The position numbers were made by a program, and so were the translations under genes. Below, piece by piece: positions 33,676-43,744 of a stretch of 64,000 nt of DNA (positions are counted from its first letter, which is position 1; each line of letters starts with the position of its first letter). The stretch lies in assembly GCA_036734385.1 (NCBI GenBank), contig DAIMYQ010000001.1:106803-170802 (forward strand), read 5' to 3'. This DNA is from JAAYPI01 sp036734385. GTDB taxonomy: Bacteria; Bacteroidota; Bacteroidia; Bacteroidales; Paludibacteraceae. A model generated the notes under the pieces. It was not told the origin of the DNA. It ran no database searches and saw nothing but the letters and a program-made list of their open reading frames with translations.

Positions 33676-34368
33676 ATGAGTAAACTAACAAAAAAACAAA
33701 AGTTAGCTTTGGAGAAAGTTGAAGTAGGGAAAAGCTACTCTCTCAAAGAAGCTGCTAGTTTAGTGAAAGAAATCACTAACACAAAATTCGATTCATCAGT
33801 GGACGTTGATGTTCGTTTAGGTATAGATCCTCGTAAAGCCAACCAAATGGTAAGAGGTGTTGTTTCACTTCCACACGGAACTGGAAAAACAGTAAGAGTT
33901 CTTGTATTATGTACTCCCGACGCAGAAGCCGAAGCTAAAGAAGCTGGAGCAGAGTATGTTGGTCTTGATGAATACATTGAAAAAATAAAAGGCGGGTGGA
34001 CAGATGTTGATGTAATTATCACTATGCCGTCAATCATGGGTAAGATAGGTGCATTAGGTAGAGTTTTAGGCCCCCGTGGTTTAATGCCAAACCCTAAAAG
34101 TGGTACAGTTACCAATGAAGTAGGAAAAGCTGTAAAAGAAATTAAACAGGGTAAAATTGATTTCAAAGTAGACAAATTTGGAATTGTACATACCTCTGTT
34201 GGTAAAGTTTCTTTCAATGCTGAACAAATTATGGATAATGCAAAGGAATTTATTTCTACATTGAACAAATTGAAACCTACCGCCGCAAAAGGTGTTTATA
34301 TTAAAAGCATTTATCTTTCAAGTACAATGAGCCCTGGTATCAAAATTGATCCGAAATCAGTGGAATAA
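33676..34368 (+). CDS. rplA: 50S ribosomal protein uL1
   Basis: 230 residues. uL1 forms the mobile L1 stalk at the tRNA exit site and, in many bacteria, represses its own operon by binding a leader site. Motifs: SVDVDVRLGIDPRKANQMVRGVVSLPHGTGK near residue 40, the signature IMGKIGALGRVLGPRGLMPNPKSGTV near residue 120, and YIKSIYLSSTMSPGIKID at the C-terminus. Confidence 0.97.
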   Translation: MSKLTKKQKLALEKVEVGKSYSLKEAASLVKEITNTKFDSSVDVDVRLGIDPRKANQMVRGVVSLPHGTGKTVRVLVLCTPDAEAEAKEAGAEYVGLDEYIEKIKGGWTDVDVIITMPSIMGKIGALGRVLGPRGLMPNPKSGTVTNEVGKAVKEIKQGKIDFKVDKFGIVHTSVGKVSFNAEQIMDNAKEFISTLNKLKPTAAKGVYIKSIYLSSTMSPGIKIDPKSVE

Positions 34369-34387
34369 TTTAAAAGATTAAGATTTT

Positions 34388-34918
34388 ATGAAAAAGGAAG
34401 ATAAAAGTAAAGTTATAGCACAAATTAAATCTACTATCGAAGCATATAAATGTTTCTATATTACTGATATAGCCGATTTAAATTCGGAAAGAACTAGTGA
34501 TTTGAGAAAAGTATGTTTTAACCAAGACGTTAAATTGCTAGTAGTAAAAAATACATTGTTCAAAAAAGCTCTTGAAAGCTTGTCAGAAGGAGGAGATTTT
34601 TCTCCTTTGTTCGACACGTTGAAAGGGTCTACCTCTATTATGTTTTCAAACAATGGAAATTCACCAGCTAAACTTATCAAAGAATTCAAAAAAGATAAGA
34701 AAAATAATGGTAAGCCAATTTTGAAAGCAGCCTATGTTCAAGAATGTTTCTACGTTGGAGAAGATCAATTGGATTCTCTTGTATCTCTTAAAACGAAAGA
34801 ACAACTTATTGGAGAGATTGTTGGATTGTTACAATCACCAGCTAAAAATGTTATATCAGCATTGCAATCAGGTGGTAATACATTGCACGGAGTCCTTCAG
34901 ACACTCTCAGAAAAATAA
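34388..34918 (+). CDS. rplJ: 50S ribosomal protein uL10
   Basis: 176 residues. The N-terminal rRNA-binding domain (YITDIADLNSERTSDLRKVCF, LLVVKNTLFKKAL) is followed by a C-terminal helix (LLQSPAKNVISALQSGGNTLHGVLQTLSEK) that carries L7/L12 dimers. uL10 anchors the stalk and often autoregulates rplJL. The next gene, rplL, follows after 49 bases. Confidence 0.96.
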   Translation: MKKEDKSKVIAQIKSTIEAYKCFYITDIADLNSERTSDLRKVCFNQDVKLLVVKNTLFKKALESLSEGGDFSPLFDTLKGSTSIMFSNNGNSPAKLIKEFKKDKKNNGKPILKAAYVQECFYVGEDQLDSLVSLKTKEQLIGEIVGLLQSPAKNVISALQSGGNTLHGVLQTLSEK

Positions 34919-34967
34919 TTTAGAAATATATAATTTAATTACGAACTTAATTTAAAACATAAGTAAA

Positions 34968-35348
34968 ATGGCAGATTTGAAAGTTTTTGCAGAACAATTA
35001 GTTAATTTAACTGTAAAAGAAGTAAACGAGTTAGCTCAAATTTTAAAAGAAGAATATGGTATCGAACCAGCAGCTGCAGCAGTAGCAGTAGCAGCTCCAG
35101 CAGTAGGAGGAGCTGAAGTGGCAGCAGCGGAAGAAAAAAGTTCATTTGATGTAGTTTTAAAATCTGCAGGTGCGAATAAACTTGCAATTGTAAAATTAGT
35201 AAAAGAACTTACTGGTCTTGGTTTGAAAGAAGCAAAAGACATGGTAGATGCAGCTCCTTCTGTTATCAAGGAAGGCGTTAGCAAAGAAGACGCTGAAGGA
35301 TTGAAAAAACAATTGACTGAAGCGGGAGCTGAAGTAGAATTGAAATAG
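34968..35348 (+). CDS. rplL: 50S ribosomal protein bL12 (L7/L12)
   Basis: 126 residues. The N-terminal dimerisation domain (KVFAEQLVNLTVKEVNELAQIL) leads through a flexible Ala/Val-rich hinge (residues 36-53) to the C-terminal factor-binding domain (KSSFDVVLKSAGANKLAIVKLVKELTGLGLKEAKDMVD). It recruits EF-Tu, EF-G and other translational GTPases. A hairpin with a T-run just after the stop probably attenuates transcription into rpoB. Confidence 0.97.
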   Translation: MADLKVFAEQLVNLTVKEVNELAQILKEEYGIEPAAAAVAVAAPAVGGAEVAAAEEKSSFDVVLKSAGANKLAIVKLVKELTGLGLKEAKDMVDAAPSVIKEGVSKEDAEGLKKQLTEAGAEVELK

Positions 35349-35373
35349 TATCATCCTGATTATCAGGATTTAC

Positions 35374-35412
35374 GGTTTAGAACCTGTGCTAAAATAGGTT
35401 CTAAACCTTTTT
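35374..35412 (+). terminator. Hairpin/attenuator between rplL and rpoB
   Basis: 12-bp perfect stem GGTTTAGAACCT / AGGTTCTAAACC (35374-35385, 35396-35407) followed by TTTTT. A smaller palindrome ATCCTGAT/ATCAGGAT precedes it at 35353-35369. In E. coli a partial terminator at the same place lowers rpoBC relative to the ribosomal genes; the same role is inferred. Confidence 0.8.
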
Positions 35413-35453
35413 ATGTTTATAAATAAAACATGTTCAATTAACCTCGTTGATAG

Positions 35454-38400
35454 ATGTCTTCACGTATGAGTAATCAAAGAAAAAACTTTTCCTCAATAAA
35501 AAACCCTCTGGAATATCCGGATTTTCTTGAGGTCCAACTAAAATCTTTTAAAGATTTTTTTCAACTAGATACCCCTTCAGAAAAAAGAAAAAACGAAGGA
35601 CTGTATAAGGTATTTGCTGAAAATTTCCCAATTACGGATACTCGCAACAATTTTAACCTAGAATTTTTAGATTACTATGTTGATCCACCTCGCTATTCCA
35701 TTCAAGAATGTATAGACAGGGGATTAACATATAGTGTTCCTTTAAAAGCTAAACTAAAACTATATTGTACAGACCCAGATCATGAGGATTTTGACACAGT
35801 CATTCAAGATGTGTATCTTGGACCTATCCCATATATGACAGAAAAAGGCACTTTTGTTGTTAATGGAGCTGAACGTGTTGTTGTTTCTCAGCTACATAGA
35901 TCTCCAGGTGTATTCTTTGGACAAAGTGTACATGCTAACGGAACTAAACTGTACTCCGCTAGGATTATTCCTTTTAAGGGGTCTTGGATTGAATTTACGA
36001 CGGACATTAACAATGTAATGTACGCATATATTGATCGTAAGAAAAAGTTACCTGTAACAACTTTACTTCGTGCTATCGGTTTTGAAAGCGACAAAGATAT
36101 TCTCGAAATATTTAACCTAGCCGAGGAAATAAAAGCAACAAAAGCAAACCTAAAAAAGGCTGTTGGACGAAAATTAGCTGCTCGTGTCCTTAAAACATGG
36201 GTTGAGGATTTTGTTGATGAAGATACAGGTGAAGTTGTTTCGATCGAAAGAAATGAAGTTATTATAGATCGTGAGGTTATTATAGAAAATGACCACATCA
36301 ACGAGATATTGGAAGCTAATGTACAAAACATTCTGCTACATAGAGAAGATGCTAATACGTCTGACTATACCATCATGTATAATACATTGCAAAAAGACCC
36401 TTGTAATTCTGACAAGGAAGCAATTTTATACATTTACAGACAACTTCGCAATGCAGAACCTGCAGATGATGCAAGTGCACGTGAAGTTATCAATAATTTA
36501 TTTTTCTCTGAAAAAAGATATGACCTAGGAGATGTAGGTCGTTACAGAATAAATAAAAAACTTAACTTATCTATTCCAGCGGAAGTTAAAGTTTTAACAA
36601 AAGAAGATATTATCGAGATTATCAAGTACTTAACTGAATTGATAAACTCGAAAGCAGATGTTGATGATATTGACCACTTAAGCAATAGGCGGGTTCGTAC
36701 TGTAGGGGAACAACTTTATAACCAGTTCGGAATAGGTCTAGCACGTATGGCACGGACCATTCGTGAAAGAATGAATGTTCGTGATAATGAAGTCTTTACT
36801 CCGATTGATTTAATTAATGCTAAAGCTATTTCTTCTGTCATTAATTCTTTCTTCGGAACAAATGCCTTGTCACAATTTATGGACCAAACCAATCCTCTTG
36901 CTGAAATAACCAACAAACGCCGTATGTCAGCTCTTGGTCCTGGTGGTCTTTCTAGAGAACGTGCTGGATTTGAGGTACGTGACGTTCACTATACTCACTA
37001 TGGTCGTCTTTGTCCGATAGAAACACCCGAAGGTCCAAACATTGGTTTGATTTCATCTTTGTGTGTTTATGCAAAAATAAATGACCTCGGATTTATAGAA
37101 ACTCCATATAGAAAAGTTGCAAATTCAAAAGTAAACTTGAATAAAGACGATATAATCTATATGACAGCAGAAGAAGAAGAAGGTAAAGTTATTGCTCAAG
37201 GGAATGCTCCCTTGGACGATAATGGCAACTTTATTCGTTCAAAAGTAAAGTCTCGTCAAGATAGTGATTTCCCTATTATTGCACCAGAAGAAGTTGAGTT
37301 AATGGACGTTTCTCCCACTCAGATTGCTTCTATTGCAGCCTCTTTAATTCCTTTTCTGGAACATGATGATGCTAACCGTGCATTGATGGGTTCTAACATG
37401 ATGCGTCAAGCTGTTCCCTTATTACGTTGTGAAGCACCTATTGTGGGAACAGGATTAGAAGGTCAATTGATTCGAGATTCAAGAACACAAGTGACCGCAG
37501 AAAGAGATGGAGTTATTGAATATGTTGACGCCACAAAAATTAAAGTTCGCTACAATTATACAGAAGAAGAATTGTTCGTTCAATTTGAAGATCCGATCAA
37601 AGAATACCCAATCTCTAAATTTCAAAAGACAAATCAGGGCACAACAATTGACCTTCGTCCTATTGTGAAAAAAGGAGAAAAAGTAATAGCTGGTCAAATT
37701 TTAACAGAAGGCTATTCTACCGAAAATGGAGAATTGGCTCTTGGAAAAAATTTGAAAGTTGCTTTCATGCCTTGGAAAGGTTACAACTTTGAGGATGCTA
37801 TCGTAATTAACGAACGTATTGTACGTGAAGACATTTTCACATCTGTTCACGTAGATGAATATTCTTTGGAAGTTCGCGAAACTAAACGAGGAATGGAGGA
37901 ATTAACTTCCGATATTCCAAACGTTAGCGAAGATGCAACGAAAGACTTAGACGAAAATGGTATTGTACGCATAGGTGCTTTCATCAATCCTGGAGACATT
38001 CTTATTGGTAAAATTACTCCAAAAGGAGAATCCGACCCATCACCGGAAGAAAAATTGCTTCGTGCAATTTTTGGAGATAAGGCAGGTGATGTTAAAGATG
38101 CTTCTCTAAAGGCAAGTCCATCGCTAAGAGGTGTAGTTATTGAAAAACGCTTATTTTCTAAAATACAAAAAGCAAAAAAAACTAAATCGTCAGATAAGGC
38201 ATCTATGGAAAAAGTAGAGGCTGAGTTCAATGAAAAAGTAGAGGCTTTGAAGAATATACTCGTCGAAAAATTAATGCTTCTTACAAACGGAAAAACATCT
38301 CAAGGTGTAAAAGACTTTTTAGGAGCTGACGTTATTCCAAAAGGAAATAAGTTTACACAAAAACAGCTATCTGAAATAGATTATACTTGTATTCAAATAA

Positions 38401-39266
38401 GCAAATGGACAACAGATAATCACAAAAATGACCTTATCAAGGAATTGATTAGTAATTATTTGAGATTATACAAACAATATGATGCTAAGCTAAAAAGAGA
38501 AAAATACAATATTACTATTGGAGATGAACTACCTGCTGGTATTATCCAATTAGCCAAAGTTTATATCGCTAAAAAACGTAAAATACGTGTTGGAGATAAA
38601 ATGGCTGGACGTCATGGTAACAAAGGTATTGTTTCCCGCATTGTTCGTCAGGAGGATATGCCGTTTTTGGAAGATGGAACTCCTGTAGATATTGTACTAA
38701 ACCCTCTTGGTGTGCCCTCTCGTATGAATCTTGGACAAATTTTCGAAACTGTTTTGGGATGGGCTGGTAAAGAATTAAATACAAAATTTGCAACTCCCAT
38801 TTTTGACGGTGCAACCCTTGATGACTTGAACGAATGCACAGACAAAGCAGGAGTGCCACGTTACGGAAAGACGTATCTGTATGACGGTGGGACAGGTGAA
38901 CGTTTTGACCAACCTGCAACAGTGGGCGTTATTTATATGTTGAAATTAGGACACATGGTTGAAGATAAAATGCATGCTCGTTCTATCGGACCATATTCTC
39001 TTATTACGCAACAACCACTTGGAGGTAAGGCTCAGTTCGGAGGTCAACGTTTTGGAGAAATGGAAGTTTGGGCTTTGGAAGCCTTTGGTGCGGCTCATAT
39101 ATTACAAGAAATCTTGACAATCAAGTCCGATGATGTAATGGGTCGTGCAAAAGCATATGAAGCAATTGTAAAAGGAGATCCAATGCCAGCACCTGGAATT
39201 CCGGAATCTCTTAATGTACTTCTACACGAATTACGTGGTTTGGGACTTAGCATCAACTTAGAATAA
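35454..39266 (+). CDS. rpoB: RNA polymerase beta subunit
   Basis: 1270 residues, full length for Bacteroidota. All conserved blocks are present: the N-terminal lobe (KGTFVVNGAERVVVSQLHRSPGV), the rifampicin pocket near residues 468-500 (LSQFMDQTNPLAEITNKRR, GPGGLSRERAGFEVRDVH), the catalytic block RLCPIETPEGPNIGLI, and the C-terminal GGKAQFGGQRFGEMEVWALEAFGA. The residue aligned with E. coli His526 is Asn487, codon AAC at 36912-36914. A lineage-type helical insertion occurs near residues 905-970. It is followed after 68 bases by rpoC. Confidence 0.98.
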   Translation: MSSRMSNQRKNFSSIKNPLEYPDFLEVQLKSFKDFFQLDTPSEKRKNEGLYKVFAENFPITDTRNNFNLEFLDYYVDPPRYSIQECIDRGLTYSVPLKAKLKLYCTDPDHEDFDTVIQDVYLGPIPYMTEKGTFVVNGAERVVVSQLHRSPGVFFGQSVHANGTKLYSARIIPFKGSWIEFTTDINNVMYAYIDRKKKLPVTTLLRAIGFESDKDILEIFNLAEEIKATKANLKKAVGRKLAARVLKTWVEDFVDEDTGEVVSIERNEVIIDREVIIENDHINEILEANVQNILLHREDANTSDYTIMYNTLQKDPCNSDKEAILYIYRQLRNAEPADDASAREVINNLFFSEKRYDLGDVGRYRINKKLNLSIPAEVKVLTKEDIIEIIKYLTELINSKADVDDIDHLSNRRVRTVGEQLYNQFGIGLARMARTIRERMNVRDNEVFTPIDLINAKAISSVINSFFGTNALSQFMDQTNPLAEITNKRRMSALGPGGLSRERAGFEVRDVHYTHYGRLCPIETPEGPNIGLISSLCVYAKINDLGFIETPYRKVANSKVNLNKDDIIYMTAEEEEGKVIAQGNAPLDDNGNFIRSKVKSRQDSDFPIIAPEEVELMDVSPTQIASIAASLIPFLEHDDANRALMGSNMMRQAVPLLRCEAPIVGTGLEGQLIRDSRTQVTAERDGVIEYVDATKIKVRYNYTEEELFVQFEDPIKEYPISKFQKTNQGTTIDLRPIVKKGEKVIAGQILTEGYSTENGELALGKNLKVAFMPWKGYNFEDAIVINERIVREDIFTSVHVDEYSLEVRETKRGMEELTSDIPNVSEDATKDLDENGIVRIGAFINPGDILIGKITPKGESDPSPEEKLLRAIFGDKAGDVKDASLKASPSLRGVVIEKRLFSKIQKAKKTKSSDKASMEKVEAEFNEKVEALKNILVEKLMLLTNGKTSQGVKDFLGADVIPKGNKFTQKQLSEIDYTCIQISKWTTDNHKNDLIKELISNYLRLYKQYDAKLKREKYNITIGDELPAGIIQLAKVYIAKKRKIRVGDKMAGRHGNKGIVSRIVRQEDMPFLEDGTPVDIVLNPLGVPSRMNLGQIFETVLGWAGKELNTKFATPIFDGATLDDLNECTDKAGVPRYGKTYLYDGGTGERFDQPATVGVIYMLKLGHMVEDKMHARSIGPYSLITQQPLGGKAQFGGQRFGEMEVWALEAFGAAHILQEILTIKSDDVMGRAKAYEAIVKGDPMPAPGIPESLNVLLHELRGLGLSINLE

Positions 39267-39277
39267 AATATTGGTTT

Positions 39278-39309
39278 CAAGATATGAAACATCAAACTTC
39301 CATATCTTG
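39278..39309 (+). promoter_or_regulatory. Hairpin in the rpoB-rpoC intergenic gap
   Basis: CAAGATATG (39278-39286) and CATATCTTG (39301-39309) form a perfect 9-bp stem with a 14-base loop, and a T-run follows at 39314-39319. It lacks a GC-rich core, so it is more likely an RNA processing or stability element, or a weak attenuator, than a full terminator. Confidence 0.45.
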
Positions 39310-39334
39310 ACATCTTTTTTAAATAAAAAAAGAT

Positions 39335-42300
39335 ATGGCATTTAGAAAAGAAAACAAAGCAAAATTCAGTTTTAACAAAATATCAATCGGATTAGCTTCT
39401 CCAGAAGAAATTTTGGAGCACTCAAGCGGTGAAGTGCTAAAACCGGAAACCATAAATTATCGCACATATAAACCTGAACGAGACGGGTTGTTTTGCGAAC
39501 GCATTTTTGGACCAGTAAAAGACTATGAATGTCATTGCGGAAAATACAAGCGTATCCGCTACAAAGGCATCGTATGCGACCGTTGCGGAGTGGAAGTTAC
39601 GGAGAAAAAAGTTCGTCGCGAACGTATGGGTCACATTCAACTAGTCGTTCCTGTAGCCCACATTTGGTATTTTCGTTCTCTTCCAAATAAAATAGGATAC
39701 CTTTTAGGAATTTCTACTAAAAAATTGGATTCTATTATTTATTACGAAAAATATGTTGTCATTCAGGCAGGTACACAAAGTGAATTGGCAGAAGGAGATC
39801 TTCTTACTGAAGAAGAATATCTAAATATTATGGATGCTCTTCCACGCGAGAATCAACAATTAGAAGATACAGATCCTAATAAGTTTATCGCAAAAATGGG
39901 AGCAGATGCCATTTATGACATGCTGACTCGTTTAGATTTGGATAAAATATCTTATGAATTAAGAAATAAAGCCAGTAACGATACATCTCAACAAAGAAAA
40001 ACTGAAGCTTTAAAAAGGCTTCAGGTTGTAGAAGCTTTCCGTTCTGCAAAACAACGTAATAAACCTGAATGGATGATTGTAAAAGTTGTTCCAGTGATTC
40101 CACCGGAATTACGTCCATTAGTACCTCTTGATGGAGGTCGTTTTGCAACATCGGATTTGAATGACTTATATCGTCGTGTAATTATCCGCAATAATCGTCT
40201 TAAAAAATTAATTGAAATCAAAGCTCCTGAAGTAATTTTGCGGAATGAAAAACGTATGCTTCAAGAAGCTGTTGACTCGTTATTCGATAACACACGTAAA
40301 TCGACCGCTGTAAAAGCAGATGCCAATCGTCCATTAAAATCTCTTTCTGACAGTTTGAAAGGTAAACAAGGTCGTTTTCGTCAAAACTTACTCGGTAAAC
40401 GTGTTGACTACTCTGCACGTTCTGTGATTGTTGTAGGTCCTGAATTGAAAATGCATGAATGTGGTTTGCCGAAAGATATGGCGGCAGAATTATACAAGCC
40501 ATTTGTTATAAGAAAATTAATTGAACGAGGTATTGTAAAAACTGTAAAATCAGCTAAAAAGATAGTAGATAGAAAAGACCCGGTGGTTTGGGATATCTTG
40601 GAACATGTTATGAAAGGACACCCTGTGTTGCTTAACCGTGCTCCAACACTTCACAGACTTGGGATTCAGGCTTTTCAGCCAAAACTAATTGAAGGTAAAG
40701 CTATTCAATTACACCCTCTTGCATGTACGGCATTTAATGCCGACTTTGATGGTGACCAAATGGCTGTGCATTTACCTCTTGGAAATGAAGCTGTATTAGA
40801 AGCTCAAATTCTTATGCTAGCTTCACACAACATTTTGAATCCTGCAAATGGTGCTCCTATCACAGTACCGTCTCAAGACATGGTACTTGGTTTGTATTAT
40901 ATGACAAAACAACGTCCAGGAGCAAAAGGGGAAGGTTTAAAATTTTATTCTCCCAAAGAAGTTATCATAGCCTATAATGAAAAGCAAGTAACATTACACT
41001 CTCAGATTAGTGTGAAAACGCAAGATCTTGAAAACGGAATTATTGTCACAAAGATGATAGATACAACTGTTGGTCGTGTAATTGTGAACGAATATGTGCC
41101 AAAAGAAGTCGGATTTATCAACGAAATTCTTTCTAAAAAATCTTTACGAGATATTATTGGTAAGATTATCAATGTTTGTGGTGTTGCCAGAACTGCTGAT
41201 TTCTTGGATGACATTAAGAATTTAGGGTACCAAATGGCGTTTAGAGGTTGTTTATCATTTAACCTTGATAATGTTATTGTTCCAAAGGAAAAAGATGAAT
41301 TAGTTCAACAGGGTTATGCCGAAGTTGATGAAATACTGGCTAACTATAACATGGGGTTCATTACATACAATGAAAGATACAATCAAATCATTGATACATG
41401 GACTCATATTAACTCGAAACTTTCAAATATTTTGATGAAACAATTGTCAACAGATGATCAAGGTTTCAATTCAGTGTTCATGATGCTTGATTCTGGAGCT
41501 CGTGGTTCGAAAGAACAAATTCGTCAGTTAGGTGGTATGCGTGGATTGATGGCAAAACCGCAAAAATCGGGAGCTGAAGGAGGTCAAATTATTGAAAATC
41601 CAATTCTTTCTAACTTTAAAGAAGGGCTTTCTGTACTTGAGTACTTTATTTCAACTCACGGTGCTCGTAAAGGTTTAGCTGATACCGCCTTGAAAACTGC
41701 AGATGCAGGTTACTTAACCCGTCGTTTGGTTGACGTTTCTCAAGACGTAATTATTCAAGAAGAGGATTGCGGAACTTTGCGTGGATTAATTGCTGTAGAG
41801 CTTAAAAATAACGAAGAAGTTGTAGCTTCTTTGTACGAAAGAATTTTAGGTCGTGTTTCTGTTCATGACATTCAACACCCTCTCACAGGTAAAATTATTG
41901 TCGAAGCAGGAGAAGAAATCACAGAAGCAGCTGCTAAAATCATCCAAGAATCTCCTATTGAACGCGTAGAGATTCGTTCTGTATTAACTTGTGAATCGAA
42001 AAAAGGTGTTTGTGCAAAATGTTACGGACGTAACTTGGCAACAGGAAGGATGGTTCAAAAAGGAGAAGCTGTTGGTGTTATTGCAGCGCAGTCCATTGGA
42101 GAACCAGGAACACAGCTTACTCTTCGTACATTCCACGTCGGAGGTATTGCTGCGAACGTTGCAGCAGAATCAAAAATAGCTTCTCGTTATGATGGTATCC
42201 TTGAAATTGAAGAGCTTAGAACAGTCACTGTAGTTGAAGACAACAATACATACGAAATCGTAGTAAGCCGTCTAGCAGAACTGAAGATTATAGAGCCAAC

Positions 42301-43624
42301 AACAAGAGTTATTCTTACTACACAAAACATTCCGTACGGATCAAAGCTATTTTTCCAATCCGGAGTACAAGTAAAAAAAGGAGATGTTATTTGTGAATGG
42401 GATCCATTTAATGCCGTTGTTATTTCAGAGGTATCCGGTAAGATGATATTTGAAAACATGGTTGAAAATATCACCTACAAAACAGAATCTGATGAACAAA
42501 CAGGATTGAAAGAAAAAATTATTATTGAATCGAAAGATAAAAATAAAATTCCTGCGGCACAGATTTTGGACGAAAAAGGAGAACTTGTTCATACATATAG
42601 TTTACCTGTTGGAGCTCACGTTGGTATTTTGGACGGAGCAGCAATCAAAGTCGGTCAAATTTTGTTAAAAATACCTCGTGCAGTAGGTAAAGCCGGTGAT
42701 ATCACAGGGGGTCTTCCTCGTGTCACTGAATTATTTGAAGCAAGAAATCCTTCTAACCCAGCGGTGGTGTCTGAAATTGATGGTGAAATTACATTCGGCA
42801 AAATTAAGAGAGGACAACGTGAAATTGTTGTTACATCTAAAACCGGTGAAATTAAAAAATACCTAGTCGCTCTTTCTAAACAAATTTTGGTTCAAGAAAA
42901 CGACTTTGTTAGAGCTGGAAGTGCACTTTCTGATGGAGCTATTACTCCTTCTGACATTTTAGCAATTAAGGGTCCAACGGCAGTGCAAGAATACATTGTG
43001 AATGAAGTACAAGATGTTTATCGTTTGCAAGGTGTAAAAATTAATGACAAACACTTCGAAGTTATTGTTCGTCAAATGATGCGTAAGGTAGAAATAGAAG
43101 ATCCAGGTGATACTCGTTTTCTTGAAAAGCAAATTATTGACAAGCAAGAGTTTATGGAAGAAAATGATCGTATCTGGGGTAAAAAAGTAGTTATGGATGC
43201 TGGAAATTCAGAGACATTATTTGCAGGTCAAATTGTAACTCCAAGGAAATTACGTGATGAAAACAGTATGCTAAAACGTAAAGATTTGAAAATAGTTGAA
43301 GTTCGTGATGCAGTTCCTGCAACATCAAGTTCAATTTTACAAGGTATCACGCGTGCATCTCTTCAAACTCACAGCTTTATGTCTGCCGCTTCTTTCCAAG
43401 AAACGACAAAGGTTCTTAACGATGCTGCAATCAATGGTAAAGTTGACAAACTGGAAGGTCTGAAAGAAAATGTTATTTGTGGACATTTGATTCCAGCGGG
43501 AACAGGTCAACCTGAGTTGGAGAAAATTGTTGTTGCTTCACGAGAAGAATATGAAAAAATTATGGAAGCAAAACGTAATGTTATTGATGTAAATCTAGAC
43601 GGTGATGATTCTAACGAGTTATAG
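39335..43624 (+). CDS. rpoC: RNA polymerase beta' subunit
   Basis: 1429 residues, full length. The N-terminal zinc ribbon (CHCGKYKRIRYKGIVCDRCGVEV, near residue 66) is present. The catalytic magnesium motif in AFNADFDGDQMAVHLPL carries three aspartates at about 470, 472 and 474. Also present are the bridge-helix/trigger-loop region (LADTALKTADAGYLTRRLVDVSQDV), a second zinc-binding cysteine group (CESKKGVCAKCYG) and RTFHVGG. It catalyses RNA synthesis with RpoB. It ends the supercluster and is closed by a strong bidirectional terminator. Confidence 0.98.
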   Translation: MAFRKENKAKFSFNKISIGLASPEEILEHSSGEVLKPETINYRTYKPERDGLFCERIFGPVKDYECHCGKYKRIRYKGIVCDRCGVEVTEKKVRRERMGHIQLVVPVAHIWYFRSLPNKIGYLLGISTKKLDSIIYYEKYVVIQAGTQSELAEGDLLTEEEYLNIMDALPRENQQLEDTDPNKFIAKMGADAIYDMLTRLDLDKISYELRNKASNDTSQQRKTEALKRLQVVEAFRSAKQRNKPEWMIVKVVPVIPPELRPLVPLDGGRFATSDLNDLYRRVIIRNNRLKKLIEIKAPEVILRNEKRMLQEAVDSLFDNTRKSTAVKADANRPLKSLSDSLKGKQGRFRQNLLGKRVDYSARSVIVVGPELKMHECGLPKDMAAELYKPFVIRKLIERGIVKTVKSAKKIVDRKDPVVWDILEHVMKGHPVLLNRAPTLHRLGIQAFQPKLIEGKAIQLHPLACTAFNADFDGDQMAVHLPLGNEAVLEAQILMLASHNILNPANGAPITVPSQDMVLGLYYMTKQRPGAKGEGLKFYSPKEVIIAYNEKQVTLHSQISVKTQDLENGIIVTKMIDTTVGRVIVNEYVPKEVGFINEILSKKSLRDIIGKIINVCGVARTADFLDDIKNLGYQMAFRGCLSFNLDNVIVPKEKDELVQQGYAEVDEILANYNMGFITYNERYNQIIDTWTHINSKLSNILMKQLSTDDQGFNSVFMMLDSGARGSKEQIRQLGGMRGLMAKPQKSGAEGGQIIENPILSNFKEGLSVLEYFISTHGARKGLADTALKTADAGYLTRRLVDVSQDVIIQEEDCGTLRGLIAVELKNNEEVVASLYERILGRVSVHDIQHPLTGKIIVEAGEEITEAAAKIIQESPIERVEIRSVLTCESKKGVCAKCYGRNLATGRMVQKGEAVGVIAAQSIGEPGTQLTLRTFHVGGIAANVAAESKIASRYDGILEIEELRTVTVVEDNNTYEIVVSRLAELKIIEPTTRVILTTQNIPYGSKLFFQSGVQVKKGDVICEWDPFNAVVISEVSGKMIFENMVENITYKTESDEQTGLKEKIIIESKDKNKIPAAQILDEKGELVHTYSLPVGAHVGILDGAAIKVGQILLKIPRAVGKAGDITGGLPRVTELFEARNPSNPAVVSEIDGEITFGKIKRGQREIVVTSKTGEIKKYLVALSKQILVQENDFVRAGSALSDGAITPSDILAIKGPTAVQEYIVNEVQDVYRLQGVKINDKHFEVIVRQMMRKVEIEDPGDTRFLEKQIIDKQEFMEENDRIWGKKVVMDAGNSETLFAGQIVTPRKLRDENSMLKRKDLKIVEVRDAVPATSSSILQGITRASLQTHSFMSAASFQETTKVLNDAAINGKVDKLEGLKENVICGHLIPAGTGQPELEKIVVASREEYEKIMEAKRNVIDVNLDGDDSNEL

Positions 43625-43646
43625 TTAACCTTTCATTTACCATATC

Positions 43647-43684
43647 AAAAAAGAGCAGTAAGAATTCTTACTGCTCTTTTTTTG
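43647..43684. terminator. Bidirectional terminator after rpoC
   Basis: An 18-bp perfect palindrome with core AAGAGCAGTAAGAATTCTTA, flanked by an A-run and a T-run of at least six. It serves rpoC on the plus strand and mltF on the minus strand. Confidence 0.92.
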
Positions 43685-43744
43685 CAATATTTTGCTTTCC
43701 AGTATTATAGCAAATAAACGACCTCAACAAAAACAATATTTCAC

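Noticed and set aside
33735..34268. 177-codon open frame on the minus strand inside rplA
   Set aside because: Lies wholly antisense to a clear ribosomal protein gene; its translation has no recognisable domain and reflects biased codon use in rplA.
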